The position numbers and the translations under genes are program-made. This document shows positions 1 through 6,109 of a DNA stretch of 9,751 nucleotides, one piece after another. Each line of letters opens with the position of its first letter. Position 1 is the first letter of the stretch. Origin of the DNA: Bacillota bacterium (lineage in GTDB: Bacteria; Bacillota; Clostridia; Christensenellales; CAG-138); NCBI GenBank assembly GCA_023396535.1, contig JAEWWD010000242.1, forward strand, positions 1 to 9,751, written 5' to 3'. Below the pieces are notes generated by a model. That model saw nothing but the letters and a program-made list of their open reading frames with translations, was not told where the DNA came from and did no database searches.

Positions 1-925
1 GCGCGGGATATCCATTATCTATATCACGCACAAAATGGACGAGATATTTTCCATCGCCGACGAGGTCACGGTATTGCGCGACGGCAAATTCATCGATTCC
101 ATGCCGACCAGCCTATTGAACAAGGAAAAGCTCATACAACTCATGGTGGGCAGGGAGCTGGGCGATATATTCGTTAAAACCAAATCCGATATCAACGAAG
201 TCATTTTAAGCGTCCACGATTTTTCAAAAAAGGGCCAGTTCAGTGACATCAACTTCGACGTTCGGCGCGGAGAGATATTCGGGCTTGCCGGGCTGGTGGG
301 CGCGGGGAGAAGCGAGATAATACTCGCGTTGTTCGGGGCGACAAAACCGGACAGCGGGGAGGTTCACATCCGCGGCAAGCGCGCGAAAATAAACAGCCCC
401 AAGGACGCCATCGATAACGGCCTCGCGCTTCTTACGGAGGACCGCAAGCTGACGGGCCTGTTCCTTATGCTCGACGTAAAGGACAACATCGCGATCGCGA
501 GCCTGAAGTCCTTCTGCAACAAAGGCTTTTTGCACAACCGCAGAATCGCCCAGGCAGCGTGCGAAGAGGTCAGGAAATTCAGCATACGCACGCCGTCCGT
601 CAACCAGAAGATGCAGTTCCTGTCCGGCGGCAACCAGCAAAAGGTGCTGGTGTCAAGATGGCTGCGAACCAAGCCCGATATCCTGATCATGGATGAGCCC
701 ACGCGCGGCATCGACGTGGGCGCCAAGGCGGAAATACACAGGCTGATGTCCGATTACGCGGCTGAAGGCCACGCCGTGATTATGATCTCCTCGGAACTGC
801 CCGAGATCATCGGCATGAGTGACCGCGTGCTGGTTATGCATGAAGGGGAGCAGATGGCGATCCTAAACCGCGACCAGCTCACGCAGGAGCGCATACTTGC
901 CTACGCGGCTGGTGAAAGAGACTGA
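1..925 (+). CDS. Sugar ABC transporter ATP-binding protein, double-NBD RbsA/MglA type (5' partial)
   Basis: This is the ATPase subunit that drives import of a monosaccharide (ribose/galactose/xylose-like) with the permease encoded next. The reading frame is open from base 2, so the start and most of the first nucleotide-binding domain lie outside the window. The first residues, ISIIYITHKMDEIF, are the end of the first NBD with its H-loop histidine. The second NBD is complete. It has a degenerate Walker A (GLVGAGRSE), the LTEDRK stretch, signature LSGGNQQKV, Walker B with DEPTRGIDVG, and ISSELPE in place of the H-loop histidine. Degenerate second-domain motifs of this kind are normal for RbsA/MglA/XylG proteins, so they are not damage. 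The gene ends with TGA, 55 nt before the permease, and the two are almost certainly one operon. The periplasmic-type binding protein is probably upstream. The substrate cannot be told from the sequence. Confidence 0.95.
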   Translation, partial: RGISIIYITHKMDEIFSIADEVTVLRDGKFIDSMPTSLLNKEKLIQLMVGRELGDIFVKTKSDINEVILSVHDFSKKGQFSDINFDVRRGEIFGLAGLVGAGRSEIILALFGATKPDSGEVHIRGKRAKINSPKDAIDNGLALLTEDRKLTGLFLMLDVKDNIAIASLKSFCNKGFLHNRRIAQAACEEVRKFSIRTPSVNQKMQFLSGGNQQKVLVSRWLRTKPDILIMDEPTRGIDVGAKAEIHRLMSDYAAEGHAVIMISSELPEIIGMSDRVLVMHEGEQMAILNRDQLTQERILAYAAGERD

Positions 926-980
926 GCGACGAAGACTGATTTAAGATAAATATCGTTTTGCAAAATGGAGGAAACTTTGG

Positions 981-1943
981 ATGAGCATCAAGGAAAAGGA
1001 TACGAGGGCAATCCTGATCGGGGCGTTCAAGAAATATGCGATCGTACTGGTCCTGCTGCTGTTGATCGGCACGCTTTCCGTGCTGTCGCCCCAGTTTTTT
1101 AAGCTGGAGAACCTCAAAAACATACTCCGGCAAATATCCGTCGTCACCATTATGTCGTTCGGCGTAACGTTCATCATACTCACCGGCGGCATCGACCTTG
1201 GGCTGGGCGCCTATGTGGCTTTGGCTTCGGTTATCTCGGCAAAACTCGCGAAAGCCGGCCATCCGGTGGCGTACGCGCTGTTCGCCGCCATCGCCGTCGG
1301 CGTTGTATGCGGCATGGTAAACGGCTCCATCATCGCCATATTCCGGATCCCTCCCTTTATCGTAACGCTGGGCATGACGCAGGTGGCGCGCGGCGTGGCA
1401 TTGCTGATATCCAACGGCAAGCCCATCAGTATGCTGGGCGATGCCTACGTGTTTTATGGCAAAGGTGATTTCCTCGGCATCCCCATGCCCATCATCATCA
1501 TGCTCATCGTTTTCGTGCTCAGTACGGTTTTATTGAACTTCACGCGCTTTGGCCGGTACGCGAAAGCCATAGGCGGCAATGAAAACGCCGCGAAGATATC
1601 CGGAATCAACACGGGCTTTTACAAGTTCCTGGTCTATACGTTCTCGGGTTTTTGCTGCGCCATCGCGTCCATCGTGCTCACCGCGCGCATCGACTCCGGG
1701 CAGCCGGGCCTTGCGGCAGGTTATGAGCTGGACGCCATCGCCGCTTCCGTTATCGGCGGCACCAGCCTAAGTGGCGGCGAGGGTACGCTGTGGGGGGCAC
1801 TGATCGGCTCGCTGATAATCGGCTCGCTCAATACCGGCCTCAACCTGCTCAACGTCTCTTCTTACTGGCAGCAGGTCTGCAAGGGCATCATCATCGTCGT
1901 CGCGATTATATTGGACGAACGAAAAAACAGAGTAAAGGCTTGA
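981..1943 (+). CDS. Sugar ABC transporter permease, RbsC-like (BPD_transp_2 family)
   Basis: This is the integral membrane subunit of the sugar importer and works with the ATPase encoded just upstream. The 320-residue length is typical of RbsC/MglC/XylH permeases. Visible family landmarks are the GIDLGLGAYVALASV segment (about residues 70-84), FIVTLGMTQVARGVALL, FGRYAKAIGGNENAAKISGI (the cytoplasmic loop that contacts the ATPase), and IAASVIGGTSLSGGEGTLWG near the C-terminus, with about eight to ten hydrophobic segments around them. The N-terminus is Lys/Glu-rich and cytoplasmic. The start ATG is preceded by GGAGG at 967-971 with 9 nt spacing, which supports this start. No solute-binding protein gene follows, so this is the last gene of the operon. 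The exact sugar is unknown. Confidence 0.96.
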   Translation: MSIKEKDTRAILIGAFKKYAIVLVLLLLIGTLSVLSPQFFKLENLKNILRQISVVTIMSFGVTFIILTGGIDLGLGAYVALASVISAKLAKAGHPVAYALFAAIAVGVVCGMVNGSIIAIFRIPPFIVTLGMTQVARGVALLISNGKPISMLGDAYVFYGKGDFLGIPMPIIIMLIVFVLSTVLLNFTRFGRYAKAIGGNENAAKISGINTGFYKFLVYTFSGFCCAIASIVLTARIDSGQPGLAAGYELDAIAASVIGGTSLSGGEGTLWGALIGSLIIGSLNTGLNLLNVSSYWQQVCKGIIIVVAIILDERKNRVKA

Positions 1944-2002
1944 CGCATACCGCATAAAAATAGCGGATGGGCAATACGCACCGCATGAGCACTCCCTATG
2001 CG

Positions 2003-2040
2003 AAGGGGCTGTCTCGACATGAAAGTTGAGACAGTCCCTT
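2003..2040. repeat. Strong palindrome (16-bp stem, 6-nt loop); terminator or mobile-element end
   Basis: The arms AAGGGGCTGTCTCGAC (2003-2018) and GTTGAGACAGTCCCTT (2025-2040) pair over 16 positions, with two G-T wobbles, around the loop ATGAAA. It lies 60 nt after the sugar permease stop, so it could end that transcript. However, neither side has a real T-tract; only the TT at the base of the stem is present. On the other side it lies directly beside the point where KdpA-like coding sequence breaks off. It could therefore instead be a dispersed palindromic repeat, or two inverted ends of a transposable element brought together. Both readings are inferences. Confidence 0.6.
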
Positions 2041-2113
2041 ATACTGAAGGCCGGAGAATGGACAAGCCGATCAGAAGCGCAAGATAGAATGCGTCCTGCC
2101 AAATGAATAGCTC
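2039..2113 (-). pseudogene. KdpA N-terminal relic (potassium-ATPase subunit A), frameshifted and truncated
   Basis: On the minus strand, directly after the KdpF-like ORF, a frame reads WQDAFYLALLIGLSI. This resembles the first membrane helix of Firmicutes KdpA, the K+-translocating subunit of the Kdp ATPase. The similarity stops at about 2056, where a PLG-type continuation would be expected; the frame then adds LRPSV and a TAA that sits in the base of the adjacent palindrome. The frame has no start codon of its own. The ATG at 2115-2113, which overlaps the KdpF stop as ATGA, is one base out of frame, consistent with one lost base just after the start. The match is short and read by eye, so the identification is tentative. 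Confidence 0.45.
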
Positions 2114-2201
2114 ATAGCTCCTCCCCCCTAAATAAGACGTAGAACAAATATGCCAGCAACGCAAGCCCGTTCGGGCCCGACACCATCCACACAATTCCCA
2201 T
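2112..2201 (-). CDS. kdpF: KdpF-like small membrane protein, 29 residues (kdp operon relic)
   Basis: This is a short minus-strand ORF with ATG at 2201 and TGA at 2112. It is preceded by GGGGAG (2215-2210) at 8 nt spacing. It encodes one hydrophobic helix ending LLAYLFYVLFRGEEL. The pattern YLxYxLxxxEx at the C-terminal end is that of KdpF, the tiny single-helix subunit that stabilises the KdpFABC potassium-importing P-type ATPase. The following frame resembles the KdpA N-terminus, which is the normal gene order. kdpB, kdpC and nearly all of kdpA are absent, so even if translated this peptide has no complex encoded here. Such short helices match by chance easily; the case rests on the RBS, the length, the C-terminal pattern and the KdpA-like neighbour together. 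Confidence 0.5.
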   Translation of the reverse strand: MGIVWMVSGPNGLALLAYLFYVLFRGEEL

Positions 2202-2256
2202 GTCTTCATCTCCCCATAAAAAAGATTTTTCTACGCATGTTCCCAGAGAAGAAGCC

Positions 2257-2285
2257 TTGTTCAATAGAGAAATACAAGTTATAAT
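2257..2285 (+). promoter_or_regulatory. Sigma-A-type promoter for the glycosidase-LCP pair
   Basis: A perfect -10 box TATAAT (2280-2285) is preceded by TTGTTC (2257-2262) at the optimal 17-nt spacing. Transcription would start near 2292, about 75 nt before the ATG at 2368. The sequence lies between the divergent KdpF-like relic and the plus-strand envelope genes, which is where a promoter is expected. Confidence 0.65.
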
Positions 2286-2305
2286 ACCCACGGAATACTG
2301 TTCTC

Positions 2306-2328
2306 CCGCCTTTGCCTAAGGCCGGCGG
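2306..2328 (+). other. Possible leader hairpin in the 5' UTR of the glycosidase gene
   Basis: CCGCC (2306-2310) can pair with GGCGG (2324-2328), and GCC (2314-2316) with GGC (2320-2322) around a TAA loop. This gives an interrupted GC-rich stem between the predicted transcription start and the ribosome binding site. No T-run follows directly, so it is not a clear terminator. A role in mRNA stability or attenuation is only a possibility. The rest of 1944-2367 shows nothing beyond the palindrome, the kdp relic, this hairpin and the promoter. Confidence 0.3.
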
Positions 2329-2367
2329 TTTAAGACGGATTTTTGTACAGGAAGCAATGGAGGAAGC

Positions 2368-3507
2368 ATGGATCGCCGGAAAATCAAAACCGCTACACTC
2401 TGCATCATAGCGGGTTTTTTAGCGCTCACCTCCTTTGCGGTGGTGTATGCCGATTGTCTGCTCGGGCGAGTTTACCAGGAGCAGCAGAAAAATATCCGCT
2501 TGTCCGCGCAGGCTGTTCCTGTGCCCGTTTTAAGGCCCACTCCCACGCCCGCGCCTACCCTCGCATCTACCCCTGTTCCCACCCGCACGCCCCTGACGGG
2601 CGATATTGCGAACGTAAACTTTCCGGATTATGATACGGGGTCGGACGCGGAATACAGCTACCAAAGCGATGAACTGCGAATCGCGGTGAACAAAGTGGAA
2701 GAGGATGGCGTCACGTATTATGTTGCCGATATCTGGATGCGTAACATCAACTGTTTCCGGACAGCCTTCTCCAGCGGCGAGTACCATGGCAAACGGGAGC
2801 CCGCGGAAAAAATCGCGAAGGACAACAATGCCATTCTGGCGGTAAACGGGGATTTCCTGGGCGGGCTTGTGCTTCGTAACGGCGAGTTGTATCGCAAGGC
2901 CAATTTGCGCCCCACCCCTACCCCGGAACCTTCGCCTGAACCGGGGCAGATCATCCCGTTAGAGACGGCCACGCCGCTGCCGACAGAAAAGCCAAGGCCA
3001 CAGCGGGCCGCTTGCGTGTTGTATTATGATGGGCAGATGCTTACGGAGGAATACGATACTTTCCGTTCCGTTACCGCCATGGAACGAGGCGCTTGGCAAG
3101 GCTGGCAGTTTGGGCCCACGCTGGTGCGCAACGGGGAAGCGGCAAAGGACGTCAAGCCTCAGGGACGCAACCCTCGCTGTATCCTGGGTTATTATGAACC
3201 GGGACATTATTGCATCGTTATGATAGACGGCCGGCAAAAGGGGTACTCCATCGGCATGAATTTTGCGGAAATGATTGATCTTTCCCTCCGACTTGGTCTG
3301 ACGGAAGCCTATAATCTGGACGGCGGCGGAAGCGCCATCATGGTATTCAACGGCGAAATCATCAACCAGCCCTCGGGCACAGGAGACGCCCGCAAACTGC
3401 CGGATATGGTGGTAATCGGGGAGTACCTGGCGCCGGAGCAGCTGTTTGAGCCCACGCCATCGCCTACGCAGGAGCCTGCGCCATTGCCGGAGGATACCGC
3501 AAATTGA
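2368..3507 (+). CDS. Membrane-anchored phosphodiester glycosidase family protein (NAGPA-type domain) with Pro/Thr linkers
   Basis: This 379-residue protein is predicted to act outside the membrane on a sugar-1-phosphate diester, as in the phosphodiester glycosidase / NAGPA family (PF09992). The substrate here is unknown; a wall or exopolysaccharide glycopolymer is plausible. Residues 1-9 are basic and about 10-28 form a signal anchor or signal peptide. Residues 50-76 are a Pro/Thr-rich linker (LRPTPTPAPTLASTPVPTRT). The catalytic domain runs from about 95 to 355, with AILAVNGDFLGG (155-166), WQFGPTLVRNGE, NPRCILGYYE, MIDGRQKGYSIGM and the hallmark NLDGGGSAIMVFNGE (316-330), followed by INQPSGTGDARKLPDM. 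Residues 181-213 are a second Pro/Thr-rich block inserted inside the domain, and 360-379 are a third at the tail. GGAGG at 2359-2363 sits only 4 nt before the ATG. The stop overlaps the next start as TTGA, so the two genes are translationally coupled. Confidence 0.88.
   Translation: MDRRKIKTATLCIIAGFLALTSFAVVYADCLLGRVYQEQQKNIRLSAQAVPVPVLRPTPTPAPTLASTPVPTRTPLTGDIANVNFPDYDTGSDAEYSYQSDELRIAVNKVEEDGVTYYVADIWMRNINCFRTAFSSGEYHGKREPAEKIAKDNNAILAVNGDFLGGLVLRNGELYRKANLRPTPTPEPSPEPGQIIPLETATPLPTEKPRPQRAACVLYYDGQMLTEEYDTFRSVTAMERGAWQGWQFGPTLVRNGEAAKDVKPQGRNPRCILGYYEPGHYCIVMIDGRQKGYSIGMNFAEMIDLSLRLGLTEAYNLDGGGSAIMVFNGEIINQPSGTGDARKLPDMVVIGEYLAPEQLFEPTPSPTQEPAPLPEDTAN
3489..3506 (+). promoter_or_regulatory. 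RBS that fixes a TTG start for the LCP-like gene
   Basis: GGAGG at 3489-3493 lies 10 nt before the TTG at 3504-3506. That TTG overlaps the upstream TGA (3505-3507) as TTGA. The frame has no ATG until residue 95, inside the folded domain, so TTG is the only sensible start. The overlap suggests coupled translation. Confidence 0.75.
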
Positions 3508-4481
3508 ACGAGAGAAACGATAGGAAAACGGCTAAAACCAAGGCTGAGGCCCTCCGGTTTTGGCTCATCCGGGCCATCTGGGGCCTTGGGGGGATCACGC
3601 TGGCCGGAATTATCCTTGGTGGAGCGCTGCTTTTCCGCATCAGCAAAATTTCAGGCTGGAGCGCCCGGAACGGGCAGGAAGGCCAGGTGGAGGTCTACTC
3701 CAAGGAGCAGATCGACAAGTTTATCACCAGCGTGCTCATCGCCGTGCAAAACCAGCCCTTGGGCCAGAAGGACGCGCGGGCCGACATGTTGTTCATCGCC
3801 TCCTTTAACGCCTTTGAACAAAGGCTGACCATGGTTGCTCTAGCCAGTGAAACCATGGTGGAGGTAGAGGGTTATGGGCAAAAAAGCCTGGGGGAAGCCT
3901 ATGCCCTGGGTGGCCCCGGCCTGCTGGTGAATACCATAAACCAGAACTTCGGTTTGGATCTGCAGAATTATGCCTGCACGGATACCCACTCCCTGGCGGC
4001 CATGATTGACCTGCTGGGGGGGATCCAATTAGACCTTACGCCAAGCGAGGCCGGCTATATCAACGCCGCCCTGGGAGGAAACGGCGAAAGACTGCAGGCT
4101 GGTCCGGAAACCCTTACCGGAGTACAGAGCATGGTGCATGCCATGGATAATCTCAGTGGCCAGAAGCCTCTGGGCAGCCTTGAGCGCAGCCTGACACTGA
4201 TCCATTCCGCGATTTTCGACATGCGGAAAACCGCCACCAAGGAGGCCATGCTTCCGCTGTTGAGCCTTGTTTTCAGCAACATTCAAACCAATTTGGATTT
4301 AACAACGCTCCGTGATTGGGGGTATGAAATCCTTAAGGCGGAAGAGATCGAATACCGCAGCCTAATACTCCCTTGCGAGGATAGCTGGAAAACCGTTGGG
4401 GTAAAGGGAGAAGAACTTCAGGCGGATATTCCACGCAATGGGGCGCTGCTGCGGGAAACGCTCTATCACATATCCCGGTAA
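3504..4481 (+). CDS. Divergent LytR-CpsA-Psr (LCP)-like membrane protein, probably catalytically inactive
   Basis: This is a 325-residue type II membrane protein with a basic cytoplasmic N-terminus (1-20), one helix at about 21-45, and an extracytoplasmic domain. From residue 92 on the order follows the LCP fold: RADMLFIASFN (strand with the usual D), SLGEAYALGGPGLLVNTINQ (128-147), ACTDTHSLAAMIDLLGGIQL (157-176, the family's 'lvDxlGGv' element), and LTGVQSMVHAM (204-214). Active LCP enzymes transfer teichoic acid or capsule chains from lipid carriers to peptidoglycan, using conserved arginines and aspartates. Here the usual SIPRDT reads ALASET (112-117), the RxR motif after the 'LxGxqAL' element reads MDN, and the following D-x-x-R-x-x-RQ region reads PLGSLERSL. 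The pyrophosphate-binding arginines therefore look lost. It overlaps the glycosidase by 4 nt, which suggests a joint envelope function. The fold call is by motif order and is less certain than the topology. Confidence 0.72.
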   Translation: MNERNDRKTAKTKAEALRFWLIRAIWGLGGITLAGIILGGALLFRISKISGWSARNGQEGQVEVYSKEQIDKFITSVLIAVQNQPLGQKDARADMLFIASFNAFEQRLTMVALASETMVEVEGYGQKSLGEAYALGGPGLLVNTINQNFGLDLQNYACTDTHSLAAMIDLLGGIQLDLTPSEAGYINAALGGNGERLQAGPETLTGVQSMVHAMDNLSGQKPLGSLERSLTLIHSAIFDMRKTATKEAMLPLLSLVFSNIQTNLDLTTLRDWGYEILKAEEIEYRSLILPCEDSWKTVGVKGEELQADIPRNGALLRETLYHISR

Positions 4482-4491
4482 TGCACACAAT

Positions 4492-4509
4492 ATGCCAAAT
4501 TGGTATTTT
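4492..4509 (+). terminator. Weak possible terminator between convergent genes
   Basis: ATGCC (4492-4496) can pair with GGTAT (4502-4506), including one G-T pair, around AAATT. A TTTT run (4506-4509) follows at the stem base. It sits just after the LCP-like stop in a 35-nt gap between convergent genes. The stem is short, so this is only a candidate. Confidence 0.3.
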
Positions 4510-4516
4510 ACACCCA

Positions 4517-4891
4517 TTACTTTATCATCGAAAATTGGTAGGCGTCATCCAGCCATTCCATAAGCTTGGCGTCTACATCCTCACTATGCTCAATCAGGAC
4601 GTGATGCGTCCAACGATTGGGATAAGGTTCTACCGCCTGAAAAATACGCGATGAATCCAGTCGGTATGACAGGCCAAATGAAACAAGCATATAAACCTTT
4701 GAGGTGTCTTTTATGCGCCGAAGCGGGAGGGAAACCATCGCGAATATATGTTTGTTTCTAAATGAAATCTGGGTTTTGCTCACCTTTACCTGAGTATCCC
4801 CATATTTTTCAACAAGCCTGTTCCGGAGCGTTTCATAGATCGGCAGCATTTGAGGCATTTTATCAAAAAACATCATTTCATCTGCATTCAT
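4517..4891 (-). CDS. DUF5655 domain-containing protein
   Basis: This is a small cytoplasmic protein of 124 residues with no signal peptide or membrane segment. It matches the DUF5655 pattern along its whole length: an N-terminal FFDKMPQMLPIYETLRNRL helix, VKVSKTQISFRNKHIFAMVS, a central LVSFGLSYRLDS, and the highly characteristic AVEPYPNRWTHHVLI, then a C-terminal DDAYQFS helix. The family is widespread in Firmicutes and Actinobacteria and has no established biochemical function that I can name. The ATG at 4891 is supported by GAGGA (4905-4901) at 9 nt spacing. It follows the DMP19-family gene by 79 nt on the same strand and may share its transcript. It converges with the LCP-like gene. Confidence 0.85.
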   Translation of the reverse strand: MNADEMMFFDKMPQMLPIYETLRNRLVEKYGDTQVKVSKTQISFRNKHIFAMVSLPLRRIKDTSKVYMLVSFGLSYRLDSSRIFQAVEPYPNRWTHHVLIEHSEDVDAKLMEWLDDAYQFSMIK

Positions 4892-4970
4892 TTATCTGCT
4901 TCCTCAATCCGCTTCTTTGTTTTACAAATTAGAATTTATCATTCACGCAATGTTGAACTGCGATCGTTGT

Positions 4971-5501
4971 TTACGGCTGTGCGAATGCTTCCGGGTGATT
5001 ATTGGCATATCGGAGCATGGCATTGTTAAAATCCGGCTTCTCCCATAAATCCATGTATGCACTATCAAAGTTGTTGAAGGGATATCGTCCATACTGCGCG
5101 GCAAAATCCTCTGCTGTATCACTCTGGAAGGAACTTAAGTCAGCCAGATCAATTTGATTGTCTGATAGAAACGACTGGTATAGAATCCCCATCGGCTCCA
5201 ATCCAATCGCTTTTAGGCTGTCTGCCACCCTTTCAGCATAGGGTGAACCACAATTCACGAAGAATTGGCAGAGCCCACCATTCTGCACTTCCATATCGAA
5301 CATAGCTGCAATATACATGGCTTGGGCAGACCCCGGAAGCGAATCAAACTGCGCATCATCTCCAGGACCGGCCGTGATATCGAGTATTGCAAAGTATAAG
5401 TCTTCGTAATCCGTGAAGTGCATGTCAATCATCCCTTTCTTCTCCGAAGATTCGGCAAATACTGCTATGGACGAAAGCAAGCCGCATACGAGCGCCATCA
5501 A
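4971..5501 (-). CDS. DMP19 / DUF4375 family protein with signal-peptide-like N-terminus; start uncertain, probably 5' frameshifted
   Basis: The core carries the family hallmark EVQNGGLCQFFVN (residues 71-83 counted from the TTG at 5501), then a helical C-terminal half with FDSAYMDLWE. This is typical of DMP19-like (DUF4375) domains; the Neisseria member mimics DNA, but the family at large is uncharacterised. Residues 1-17 form a hydrophobic stretch ending VFAES, like a signal peptide with cleavage after VFA, which is unusual for a domain normally seen without a leader. Three starts are possible. TTG 5501 or ATG 5498 keeps the leader but gives no charged n-region and no clear RBS. ATG 5432 (MIDMHF) has GGAG 9 nt upstream and gives a leaderless 153-residue protein. 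A third is an upstream ATG at 5578, one base out of frame, which would supply a basic n-region. I list the longest uninterrupted frame. Confidence 0.72.
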   Translation of the reverse strand: MMALVCGLLSSIAVFAESSEKKGMIDMHFTDYEDLYFAILDITAGPGDDAQFDSLPGSAQAMYIAAMFDMEVQNGGLCQFFVNCGSPYAERVADSLKAIGLEPMGILYQSFLSDNQIDLADLSSFQSDTAEDFAAQYGRYPFNNFDSAYMDLWEKPDFNNAMLRYANNHPEAFAQP

Positions 5502-5512
5502 AAGGCAAATGG

Positions 5513-5578
5513 CTACCTTGCTAATATGAGCCGCCGATATTCATATGTTACTGACTTCATTCGCAATTCCGCGCACAT
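5513..5578 (-). pseudogene. Out-of-frame 5' end of the DMP19-family gene (apparent 1-nt frameshift)
   Basis: ATG at 5578 follows AGAGGAGAGG (5588-5579) and opens a 21-codon frame that includes MKSVTYEYRRLILA before TAG at 5513. The next frame continues KVAICLLMALVCGLLSS. If one base is added around 5519-5521, the two join into a normal leader: basic n-region, hydrophobic core, VFA cleavage site. The joined reading is inference. A sequencing or assembly indel would look the same as real decay. The remaining gap up to the lipoprotein stop (5579-5671) shows nothing else. Confidence 0.45.
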
Positions 5579-5671
5579 CCTCTCCTCTACAAATTCCTGT
5601 TTATCAACCTTTTGACTTTCTGTATATGCGGCCAAGGCAATTGCGTTGACCCGTCGCTATCCGAGATTGCC

Positions 5672-6067
5672 CTACCCTAAGTACTCGTATTCCTGGTATT
5701 GCTCCAGTTCAGAAGGAATATCGGTTGTCCTGGTTGCTTTGAATAGCATATCCCCGCCGCCCATGAATACGTCAAGATATTCAATGATCCACTCGTTGGA
5801 AGGGTACCCCTTCACCTCACAGATTTTACTCTGCGGAACGCTTTCCCGAATACCGATTTGATTTCCTCTAAGCGACTTGTCGGGTATGATTCCATAAGGG
5901 CGAAAGACAACTCCATCGTAGTTCAGCTCAATTACATTAAGTTCCTTATTCTCCGTAATAGCATATTCAGGGTAAGCCGGGGAAGCGGGCTTGCATCCTG
6001 CCAAGACGAGGGTTATAAATGCACAGACTAATGTTATTATCGTAGATTTAATCGCTTTCCCTATCAT
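5672..6067 (-). CDS. Small lipoprotein of unknown function
   Basis: This encodes 131 residues with a textbook lipoprotein signal: Lys at positions 4 and 7, a hydrophobic core, and lipobox LAGC with Cys at 25. The mature protein would be lipid-anchored to the outer face of the membrane. The mature domain of about 107 residues is soluble and includes VVFRPYGIIPDKSLRGNQIG, CEVKGYPSNEWIIEYLD and a tail PSELEQYQEYEYLG. I do not recognise a named family. The phrase CEVKGYPSNEWIIEYL resembles other short Firmicutes lipoproteins of unknown role. The start is supported by GAGG (6079-6076) at 8 nt spacing. It is first in a same-strand run with the DMP19 and DUF5655 genes, and an extended -10 promoter lies just upstream. 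Confidence 0.82.
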   Translation of the reverse strand: MIGKAIKSTIITLVCAFITLVLAGCKPASPAYPEYAITENKELNVIELNYDGVVFRPYGIIPDKSLRGNQIGIRESVPQSKICEVKGYPSNEWIIEYLDVFMGGGDMLFKATRTTDIPSELEQYQEYEYLG

Positions 6068-6100
6068 CAGGCTTGCCTCACTTAATTCCTATTAGACAAT

Positions 6101-6109
6101 ATTATACCA
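6101..6109 (-). promoter_or_regulatory. Extended -10 promoter for the lipoprotein gene
   Basis: On the minus strand TGGTATAAT (6109-6101) is a TGn extended -10 with a perfect TATAAT box. It lies about 34 nt before the lipoprotein ATG, so the leader would be about 27 nt. No good -35 box is seen at 17-18 nt, which fits extended -10 promoters. Confidence 0.55.

Noticed and set aside
364..726. Minus-strand frames inside the sugar ATPase gene
   Set aside because: They are antisense shadows of the ABC signature and Walker B region, with no RBS or protein-family features.
1767..2102. 111-codon minus-strand frame across the permease end and the palindrome
   Set aside because: It overlaps the well-supported permease, includes a low-complexity DDDDD run from the antisense of an Ile/Val-rich helix, and runs out of frame through the kdpA relic.
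2202..2340. Possible c-di-AMP (ydaO-type) riboswitch upstream of the kdpF-like ORF on the minus strand
   Set aside because: kdp operons in Firmicutes can carry one, but the conserved core elements of that riboswitch could not be found; only an unrelated GC-rich hairpin is present.
4901..4970. Promoter search for the DUF5655 gene on the minus strand
   Set aside because: AT-rich hexamers (TTGCGT, TTGTAA) are present at plausible spacing but match consensus too poorly to report.
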